NCBI GenBank assembly: GCA_002408345.1
Contig: DHRX01000056.1
Span: 514-7,805 of the forward strand
Direction of reading: 5' to 3'
DNA length: 7,292 nucleotides
From: Firmicutes bacterium UBA5301
GTDB taxonomy: Bacteria; Bacillota; UBA5301
The notes under the pieces are model-generated. The model did no database searches. It saw only the letters and a program-made list of their open reading frames with translations, and was not told the origin of the DNA. The position numbers and the translations under genes are program-made. This document shows, piece after piece, positions 1-4,976 of the stretch (the first letter of the stretch is position 1; the number at the start of each line of letters is the position of its first letter).

Positions 1-2
1 TG

Positions 3-263
3 GTTACCTCGCTTTTTGATGAGGTTCAAGTCTCACGGAATACCATTGCTGCTGTTTGTGTTCCTCCAGGCGCTTACAAGTTTGTCACTAAGGGGCTCTT
101 AGATAAAGGCGTACCTGGTGAAGATATTTTGATGTCTTTAGAACGTAAAATGCACTGTGGTATTGGTAAGTGCGGTTGTTGCGCAGTCGGTTCCAAATAC
201 TGTTGTCAGGATGGCCCGGTCTTTTCGTACTGGGATGCTTTAAACCTGCCTGATATGATTTAA
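3..263 (+). CDS. hydG: [NiFe] hydrogenase gamma subunit (FAD/NAD(P)H-binding, [2Fe-2S]), C-terminal part
   Basis: This is the 3' end of a gene entering from the left edge; 86 residues and a TAA stop are visible. The fragment contains the end of a ferredoxin-NADP-reductase-like NAD(P)-binding domain (LERKMHCGIGKCG) and a cysteine cluster C52-x4-C57-x2-C60-x7-C68 followed by DGPVF (numbered within the fragment). This is the C-terminal [2Fe-2S] site of the PyrK / sulfhydrogenase gamma / anaerobic sulfite reductase B family. In group 3b hydrogenases this cytoplasmic subunit passes electrons between NAD(P)H, through FAD, and the Fe-S chain of the small subunit. The assignment to a hydrogenase rather than PyrK rests on the small and large subunit genes directly downstream, the first after only 15 nt. 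Order gamma-small-large matches Pyrococcus-type hydBGDA operons. The symbol hydG here is not the [FeFe]-hydrogenase maturase of the same name. Confidence 0.85.
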   Translation, partial: VTSLFDEVQVSRNTIAAVCVPPGAYKFVTKGLLDKGVPGEDILMSLERKMHCGIGKCGCCAVGSKYCCQDGPVFSYWDALNLPDMI

Positions 264-267
264 GAGA

Positions 268-272
268 GGAGG
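268..272 (+). promoter_or_regulatory. Shine-Dalgarno site of the hydrogenase small subunit
   Basis: GGAGG lies 6 nt before the ATG at 279 and just after the gamma-subunit stop. It confirms the start and indicates translation as part of one polycistronic message. Confidence 0.85.
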
Positions 273-278
273 AACAGC

Positions 279-974
279 ATGAGCGCCAAACCAAGAATTG
301 GTATTTACGGCCTAACCTCCTGTGCCGGAGACCAATTAACATTATTGAATTGTGAAGATGAATTATTAGCTATTTTGGACGCAGTTGATTTGCGTTCCTT
401 TGTAATGGCTCACAGCGCTAACCCTGAGGGTGAGTTAGATGTAGCCTTTGTGGAAGGTGCTGTTACTCAGCAATCAGACCTGGACCTCCTCACCGATGTT
501 CGGTCTCGAGCTGGCTTAGTAATTGCTATCGGTACCTGTGCGGTTTGGGGTGGCCTACCCTATTTAGCCGGTAAAGGTACCGCGATAAGCCAACATATCC
601 AAGTAGATTTCTCTATACCGGGATGCCCTATTGAAAAAAGTCAATTACTTAACGCCCTTTCGGCCCTACTCCATGGAGATTTACCTCTGGAGTTGCCCTA
701 CCCGGTCTGCCTGGAATGTACAATTCGGGAAAACAATTGCCTGCTCCAGCGTGGTGAAATCTGCTGTGGTTCGTTAACAGCAGGCGGTTGCGGAGCCCGC
801 TGTCCTAGCCACGGGGTTGCCTGTATGGGTTGTCGGGGTTCGGCTTTGGACCCCAACTATCAATCAGCTCAACAGATCCTAGCCAAATACGGGTATACAC
901 CAGAAGATATTTTACAGCGGTTGGCCTTATTTAGCGGGGAAGGTTTCAGCAAGGAGGGGGAGCGAGTTGGCTAA
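279..974 (+). CDS. hydD: [NiFe] hydrogenase small (delta) subunit, group 3b-like
   Basis: 231-residue Fe-S subunit of a cytoplasmic [NiFe] hydrogenase (NADH:ubiquinone oxidoreductase 20 kDa-like fold). It carries electrons between the Ni-Fe site in the large subunit and the flavin subunit. N-terminal motif GLTSCAGDQ (C15, D18), GTCAVWGG (C87) and IPGCP (C116) mark the proximal cluster region. The C-terminal part (about 144-185) has a dense set of cysteines (C144, C147, C154, C162/163, C171, C175, C182, C185), enough for two further [4Fe-4S] clusters. There is no signal peptide, which fits a soluble group 3 enzyme and not a Tat-exported uptake hydrogenase. Odd point: the usual second cysteine of the N-terminal CxxC is aspartate (D18), while an extra cysteine is at C25. 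The gene starts 15 nt after the gamma subunit and its end overlaps the large-subunit start by 8 nt. Family assignment is firm; subgroup 3b is inferred from length, motifs and gene order. Confidence 0.92.
   Translation: MSAKPRIGIYGLTSCAGDQLTLLNCEDELLAILDAVDLRSFVMAHSANPEGELDVAFVEGAVTQQSDLDLLTDVRSRAGLVIAIGTCAVWGGLPYLAGKGTAISQHIQVDFSIPGCPIEKSQLLNALSALLHGDLPLELPYPVCLECTIRENNCLLQRGEICCGSLTAGGCGARCPSHGVACMGCRGSALDPNYQSAQQILAKYGYTPEDILQRLALFSGEGFSKEGERVG
951..957 (+). promoter_or_regulatory. Shine-Dalgarno site that decides a TTG start for the large subunit
   Basis: AAGGAGG, inside the last codons of the small subunit, lies 9 nt before TTG 967. No ATG or GTG in this frame has a comparable site before the conserved N-terminal motif RVEGHG, so TTG is the likely initiator. 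The 8-nt overlap with the preceding stop suggests translational coupling. Confidence 0.8.
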
Positions 975-2250
975 GATTCATATGGACCATATCTCCCGGG
1001 TAGAAGGGCATGGTGCCCTAACCGTTGAGCTTGACGGTAATACTGTCCGGGATGTTAAACTCAACTACTTTGAAGGTATGCGGGGCTTTGAATCCCTAGT
1101 TTTAGGGCGACCCTATCAGGAAATTCCACCGATTATCTCCCGGATTTGCGCTATCTGTTCAGCTGGGCACTCTATTACCGCCCACATGTCCGTGGAAAAA
1201 GCGATGGGGATCAAGGTTACCCCTCAAACAGAACTACTGCGGGAGTTAGCCTTTTTAGGCATGATGGTGGAAAGCCATTCTCTCCATGTCTTTTGCCTAG
1301 TACTACCTGATTTCTTTGGTTACGCCGGGGTAGCCGATATGGCGGCTAAATACGAAGAGGAAATTGCTTTAGGGTTACGGGTGAAAAAAGCCGGTAACTT
1401 AGTTCAGGAAGCCATTGGTGGTCGGGCTATTCACAACGTTAACCTAACTGTCGGTGGGTTAGGTAAGCTACCAACCTTACCTCAATTAAAAGAACTCCGG
1501 CAAGAGCTGCAAAAATCTTTAGTCGAGATGGAAGCGGTAGTAGACTTAGTCGCCGGTTTAACGATACCAGAGTATGAAGGGGAGCCTATTTTATTTAAAG
1601 CGGTACGCCCAACTACTGATTGCTATGGTTTCTTTGGAGATACGGTACTTTTCTCCGATGGTCAGGAGTTCCCTGCCGATCAATATACCGCCTCCTTCCA
1701 GGAGACAGAGAGTGAATATTCTAACGCCAAACCAAGTACACGGGACGGCGAGGCTTTCATGGTCGGTGCTTTAGCCAGAATTAACCTCTTTGGTGACCGG
1801 TTAACCGGCAAAGCTCAAGAAGCGCTAGCTAAATTAGCTATCCCTGTTCCTAGCACTAACCCGCTCTATAACAGTGTGGCCCAGGTAGTCGAGATTATCT
1901 ATGCGTTAGAAAGATCTATCGCTATCTGTGACCACTTTTTAGAGGAAGGCATTAAACCCGAAGGCCCGGTAGAATACAAAGTGCAAGCCGGTACGGGAAT
2001 TGTTGCTACTGAAGTGCCTAGAGGAACCTTGTATCACGCCTTTAGCTTTGACAATAATGGACGGGTAACGGCTGCCGATGTAATCACGCCTACCGCCTTA
2101 AATCAGGCTAGTGTTGAAAAAGAGATTGCCCTCCTAGCTAAGTCGCAGATAGATATTGGGGAGGAGCAACTAAAATTCCGTTTTGAGCAACTAGTTAGAG
2201 CTTACGACCCCTGTATTAGCTGTTCAGTTCACCTAATCCGATTGGCTTAA
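967..2250 (+). CDS. hydA: [NiFe] hydrogenase large catalytic (alpha) subunit, group 3b-like
   Basis: 427-residue catalytic subunit that binds the Ni-Fe(CN)2CO centre and interconverts H2 with protons and electrons. The L1 signature is RVEGHG (11-16) followed by RICAICSAGHS (59-69), giving nickel ligands C61 and C64. The L2 signature DPCISCSVH (414-422) supplies C416 and C419. After H422 only five residues remain (LIRLA). Such a short tail, normally removed by an endopeptidase after nickel insertion, resembles the very short tail of Pyrococcus sulfhydrogenase I and differs from the longer tails of group 1 enzymes. Length also matches that family. It starts with TTG, overlapping the small-subunit stop. 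No maturation protease or hyp gene is visible, so processing must depend on genes elsewhere. With the gamma subunit upstream, the best call is an NAD(P)-linked bidirectional hydrogenase; possible sulfur-reducing activity cannot be judged from sequence. Confidence 0.95.
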   Translation: MAKIHMDHISRVEGHGALTVELDGNTVRDVKLNYFEGMRGFESLVLGRPYQEIPPIISRICAICSAGHSITAHMSVEKAMGIKVTPQTELLRELAFLGMMVESHSLHVFCLVLPDFFGYAGVADMAAKYEEEIALGLRVKKAGNLVQEAIGGRAIHNVNLTVGGLGKLPTLPQLKELRQELQKSLVEMEAVVDLVAGLTIPEYEGEPILFKAVRPTTDCYGFFGDTVLFSDGQEFPADQYTASFQETESEYSNAKPSTRDGEAFMVGALARINLFGDRLTGKAQEALAKLAIPVPSTNPLYNSVAQVVEIIYALERSIAICDHFLEEGIKPEGPVEYKVQAGTGIVATEVPRGTLYHAFSFDNNGRVTAADVITPTALNQASVEKEIALLAKSQIDIGEEQLKFRFEQLVRAYDPCISCSVHLIRLA

Positions 2251-2276
2251 CAAAAATAACTTCATTAGACTACTCT

Positions 2277-2317
2277 AAAAGGTGCAGTTTCTCTTGATTC
2301 TGCACCTTTTTCTTTTT
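2277..2317 (+). terminator. Intrinsic terminator of the hydrogenase operon
   Basis: A perfect stem pairs GGTGCAG (2281-2287) with CTGCACC (2300-2306), extended by AAAA/TTTT, around a 12-nt loop. A T-rich tail TTTTTCTTTTT follows. It starts 26 nt after the large-subunit stop, so hydA is the last gene of its operon and the nitroreductase downstream is probably transcribed separately. Confidence 0.92.
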
Positions 2318-2370
2318 CCGAGAGGATTCTTTCTCAGTAAATTGGAACAGATTAAGAGAATGACTATTCC

Positions 2371-2377
2371 AAGGAGG
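2371..2377 (+). promoter_or_regulatory. Shine-Dalgarno site that fixes the nitroreductase start
   Basis: AAGGAGG lies 9 nt before the ATG at 2387. It selects this ATG over an in-frame GTG at 2282 that lies inside the terminator hairpin. The 70 nt between the terminator and this site must hold the promoter, but I see no convincing -35/-10 pair. Confidence 0.88.
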
Positions 2378-2386
2378 TTGGCAGTT

Positions 2387-2896
2387 ATGACTGTCCTGGA
2401 AGCCATCAAAGCACGACGCAGTGTCCGTAAATATTTAGATAAACCGATCCCTCAAGAAGTTTTAAACAGAATCCTGGAAGCGGCTCGGCTGGCCCCATCG
2501 GCTAGTAACCGCCAAGATTGGAAGTTTATTGTAGTTCAGGACCCCGAGTTAAAACAAAAGGTAGCTGTAGCAGCTCGTAACCAGATGTTTATCGCCGAAG
2601 CAGATGTAATCATCGCCGGGGTTTCCTTAAACCCTGATCGTTTAATGTCCTGTGAGGTACCGGCCTACGCAGTAGATCTCGGTATCGCTATGGAACATAT
2701 TGCCCTAGCCGCAGTAGCTGAAGGGTTAGGGACCTGTTGGATTGGGGCCTTCAATCAAAAAGAAGTTAAAGAGCTTCTCCAGGTTCCTGCTGAGTATAAA
2801 GTAGTCGAGTTAATGCCCATAGGTTATCCGGCAGATCAACCACGAGTCAAAGTCCGCAAAACTCTAGATGAAATCGTTTCGTACGATCGATTTTAA
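2387..2896 (+). CDS. Nitroreductase-family FMN oxidoreductase
   Basis: 169-residue protein of the NAD(P)H-dependent FMN nitroreductase superfamily, cytoplasmic and normally a homodimer. Visible landmarks are the FMN-phosphate-binding start AIKARRSVRKYLDKPI (6-21), LAPSASNRQDWKF (35-47), the central helix region CEVPAYAVDLGIAMEHIALAAVAEGLGTCWIG (89-120) and MPIGYP (143-148). Length is typical of the short clostridial members. The substrate (nitroaromatic, quinone, flavin or other) cannot be read from the sequence. An upstream in-frame extension to GTG 2282 was rejected because it would place the first codons inside the hydrogenase terminator and add a tail absent from the family. It is a single-gene unit, convergent with nrfA. 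No T-tract follows it on the plus strand, though the shared hairpin at 2904-2929 may still limit read-through. Confidence 0.92.
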   Translation: MTVLEAIKARRSVRKYLDKPIPQEVLNRILEAARLAPSASNRQDWKFIVVQDPELKQKVAVAARNQMFIAEADVIIAGVSLNPDRLMSCEVPAYAVDLGIAMEHIALAAVAEGLGTCWIGAFNQKEVKELLQVPAEYKVVELMPIGYPADQPRVKVRKTLDEIVSYDRF

Positions 2897-2929
2897 TAAA
2901 AAAGGCTAGCCCCTAGTAAGGAGCTAGCC
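2897..2929 (-). terminator. Intrinsic terminator of nrfA
   Basis: On the minus strand a stem of 7 bp (GGCTAGC/GCTAGCC, 2904-2910 with 2923-2929), one mismatch and 3 more pairs closes a 4-nt loop (2915-2918). It is followed by TTTTTT (2903-2898). The T-tract is only on the minus side, so it terminates nrfA transcription; it lies 21 nt past the nrfA stop and directly against the end of the convergent nitroreductase. Confidence 0.9.
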
Positions 2930-2950
2930 GTGAACTTCATCTAATAACCC

Positions 2951-4162
2951 TTATTTTGCTGCTAGTTGTGCTTTTTCTACCGCCTGCCAGGCTAGGTCGA
3001 TCGATTGGCCTAAGAGATAGAGGGATTCCTGAGGGTTATGAAAACCAGCGCTATTCTCGGCAGCTAGCCAATCAAAGCGAACCTGGGCGCTACGGTGCAG
3101 AGCACGGGCCTCCGCCAAAAGTTTCTGGTTAACCCTTCTCTTCTTGGAGGCTGCTTCGATAGCATCAATTGCTGCTATATTCGCCTCTCCAGCTCTCTCT
3201 AGCAACTCCATAGTGCGCCGTTGAGTATAGAGAACCCGTTCTTTTAACTGGTCAACATCTTGCTGGTGGCAACCGGTACAAGAAGCTTCCAGATGTTTTA
3301 ACGGGCTAGTCATCCAGTGAGAAGTATAGGTAACCCCCCCATCAGAGACCACCGGCATATGACAATCTGCACAGGTTACACCGGCTGCAGCATGAACACT
3401 ACTTTGGAACAGCTCGTAATCTGGATGCTGGATTTTAATTAGATCGGTGCCGGAACGAGGATGGGTCCAATCTTTAAACCCTATGGCATCATAATATTCC
3501 TCAACAGCAGCAACAGTTAGCCCCTTATCCCAGGGGTAAATCGGTTCTTTGGTATCGGCCTGGAAGTAGTACTCAACATGGCACTGGGCACAGACTAAGG
3601 TCCTTAGTTCTTGATTACTTAACTGCTCGGGGACTCGACCTTGTTTCTCCAAAGCAGCAATCAACATTGGTTGAGCGATTCGTAATTCCATGGTGTCGGA
3701 ATCATGACAATTGAGACAACCAATGGTATTCTCAATCTGGGCTACTCCAGCTTCAAAAGGTTTACCGTAAAAGTCAACCCCCTCTGCCGCTACCAACTGA
3801 GGAATATCACTACTTTTACAGCTCAAACACGATGCTGCCGGCTTCTTGCGGGCTGTATCCAGCACATCATCCATAGCATAGACATGGCCACGATCTTCCT
3901 TATACTCTACGCTAAAAGGCATACCGGCATAAAGTTCTTTCAAATAGACGGCCTGGTCTAACTTGGAAACCGGCTCAGAGCCACCAAACTCTGTACTGGC
4001 CATTTCCCCGTTCTTCAGGAAACTTTGGTACTGTAGCGGAAAATACTCGCCCCACTCGGCTAGATCACCTTCGAAACCAAAATTTGAGTTAGCCAAACCA
4101 ACCCCACCAACTACAATTAGGACTGAAAAGATAAAAATGAGGACTTTTCCACGGATAGACAA
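2951..4162 (-). CDS. nrfA: Pentaheme cytochrome c nitrite reductase (ammonia-forming), NrfA
   Basis: Catalyses six-electron reduction of nitrite to ammonium outside the cytoplasmic membrane. Numbered from the TTG at 4162 (403 residues), the five heme sites are CLSCK (112-116, catalytic heme with lysine ligand), CLNCH (149-153), CAQCH (191-195), CADCH (264-268) and CTGCH (295-299). Active-site and calcium-site landmarks are present: LR (R161), HVEYYF (E197, Y198) and KIQH (K243, Q245), the classical calcium-binding type. An N-terminal hydrophobic stretch (about 6-24), ending VGLANS, is either a Sec signal peptide or a retained anchor. GTG 4171 is a longer start, but it lies on the AGGGGG site that properly serves TTG 4162. 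It is somewhat shorter than typical proteobacterial NrfA. No nrfH lies next to it: the regulator gene is upstream and a terminator downstream. Identity is firm; the electron donor is unknown. Confidence 0.96.
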   Translation of the reverse strand: MSIRGKVLIFIFSVLIVVGGVGLANSNFGFEGDLAEWGEYFPLQYQSFLKNGEMASTEFGGSEPVSKLDQAVYLKELYAGMPFSVEYKEDRGHVYAMDDVLDTARKKPAASCLSCKSSDIPQLVAAEGVDFYGKPFEAGVAQIENTIGCLNCHDSDTMELRIAQPMLIAALEKQGRVPEQLSNQELRTLVCAQCHVEYYFQADTKEPIYPWDKGLTVAAVEEYYDAIGFKDWTHPRSGTDLIKIQHPDYELFQSSVHAAAGVTCADCHMPVVSDGGVTYTSHWMTSPLKHLEASCTGCHQQDVDQLKERVLYTQRRTMELLERAGEANIAAIDAIEAASKKRRVNQKLLAEARALHRSAQVRFDWLAAENSAGFHNPQESLYLLGQSIDLAWQAVEKAQLAAK

Positions 4163-4170
4163 AAACAACA

Positions 4171-4176
4171 CCCCCT
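4171..4176 (-). promoter_or_regulatory. nrfA: Shine-Dalgarno site that decides the nrfA TTG start
   Basis: On the minus strand AGGGGG occupies 4176-4171. The GTG at 4171 would begin inside this site, whereas TTG 4162 is 8 nt downstream, a normal spacing. This favours the 403-residue form, which begins SIRGKVLIFIF. Confidence 0.65.
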
Positions 4177-4222
4177 AGGTTAAATTTATCCGTATACTCT
4201 AGGATTATTTTACCAAAGGGGG

Positions 4223-4261
4223 TTTACATTTCCTTAAACTAATTCTTACAATTTTCTTAAA
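4223..4261 (-). promoter_or_regulatory. Four direct hexamers upstream of nrfA, probable OmpR/PhoP-type operator
   Basis: Read on the plus strand, TTTACA (4223), CTTAAA (4233), CTTACA (4245) and CTTAAA (4256) form tandem YTTAMA-like units with starts 10, 12 and 11 bp apart, one helical turn each. Winged-helix response regulators of the OmpR/PhoB/PhoP class bind such direct repeats, and the gene for one ends right beside the site. On the minus strand the array is followed by TAAAAT (4212-4207), a possible -10 element without a good -35, as expected of an activator-dependent promoter; TATACG (4196-4191) is an alternative. The array and the intergenic position are seen directly; binding by the neighbouring regulator is inferred. 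Confidence 0.5.
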
Positions 4262-4262
4262 T

Positions 4263-4973
4263 TCAGGGTTCCTGTAACCCAGCATCACCACAAAAACGGT
4301 AGCCAACCCCCCATACCGTCTGAATATACTGGGGCCGGGCTGGATCAACTTCAACCTTCTCCCGTAATCGTCGAACCAATACCGGTACAACATTATCATC
4401 ACCAAGGTAATCTAAACCCCAAACCTCTTCGATAAGCTGTTCTTTTGTGAAGACCCTGCCCGGTTGGGAGGCTAATAACCACAAAAGATCAAATTCCCGT
4501 GCCGTCAAGGTAACCTCAAATCCGTCTAGCCAGACCCCTCTTTGCACCGCATCAATGGTCAGACCACCTACCTTAATCACATCGGAAGCGGTGGCTTTTT
4601 GGCTCTGATAGGTACGCCGAAGAACAGCTTTGACTCGGAGAACTAGCTCTGCCGGACTAAAAGGTTTAGTAATATAATCATCGATCCCCAAAGTAAAACC
4701 AACAACCTTATCCACCAGTTCGCCCCGGACAGAAACGATAATAACCGGTACCGGCCTAATAGCTCGCAGACGCCGGCAAACCTCAAACCCGTCTAACTCA
4801 GGGAGCATTAAATCTAAAATAACTAGGTCAGCAGCGGTAACTTGAAAAACCCGTAGCGCCTCAAGTCCATCCCCAGCCTGAAAACACTGGAAGCCCTCTT
4901 TACACAAGGCTTGCTCGATAACCCGGCGGATCTTCGGCTCATCATCAACGATGAGAATCCTTTTTTTCTGCAT
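4263..4973 (-). CDS. OmpR/PhoB-family response regulator
   Basis: 236-residue two-component transcription factor. The receiver domain (about 4-118) has acidic residues D10 and D11, phosphoacceptor D54 in VILDLMLPELDG, S81 at the usual Thr/Ser switch position and K103 in TKPF. The C-terminal winged-helix domain (about 132-230) includes LTAREFDLLWLLA, GRVFTKEQLIEEVW, the recognition helix region NVVPVLVRRLREKVE and the final wing TVWGVGYRF. It starts 3 nt after the stop of the kinase gene, with a GGGGGGAG ribosome site inside the last kinase codons, so the two are almost certainly translationally coupled and cognate. It ends 91 nt before nrfA, whose upstream region carries direct repeats suited to this class. 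Probable role: phosphorylation-dependent control of nrfA and perhaps of its own operon. The target is inference; the family is certain. Confidence 0.95.
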   Translation of the reverse strand: MQKKRILIVDDEPKIRRVIEQALCKEGFQCFQAGDGLEALRVFQVTAADLVILDLMLPELDGFEVCRRLRAIRPVPVIIVSVRGELVDKVVGFTLGIDDYITKPFSPAELVLRVKAVLRRTYQSQKATASDVIKVGGLTIDAVQRGVWLDGFEVTLTAREFDLLWLLASQPGRVFTKEQLIEEVWGLDYLGDDNVVPVLVRRLREKVEVDPARPQYIQTVWGVGYRFCGDAGLQEP

Positions 4974-4976
4974 CCG

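Noticed and set aside
88..342. 84-codon open frame on the minus strand
   Set aside because: It lies opposite the gamma subunit and the start of the small subunit, which show strong family motifs; it has no recognisable domain.
1574..1774. 66-codon open frame on the plus strand inside the hydrogenase large subunit
   Set aside because: Out-of-frame shadow of a well-supported gene, with no family motifs.
2342..2370. TTGGAA and TATTCC with 17-bp spacing as a nitroreductase promoter
   Set aside because: The -10 match is poor and it abuts the ribosome site, leaving no room for a start point upstream of the Shine-Dalgarno sequence.
3704..4178. Two open frames of 85 and 71 codons on the plus strand opposite nrfA
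   Set aside because: They are antisense to a gene with five heme motifs, and their translations show no domain.
4172..4262. Fnr-type palindrome (TTGAT-N4-ATCAA) upstream of nrfA
   Set aside because: I looked for it because many nrf promoters use Fnr; no acceptable match is present.
4205..4405. 66-codon open frame on the minus strand overlapping the end of the response regulator
   Set aside because: It overlaps the winged-helix coding region in another frame and shows no domain.
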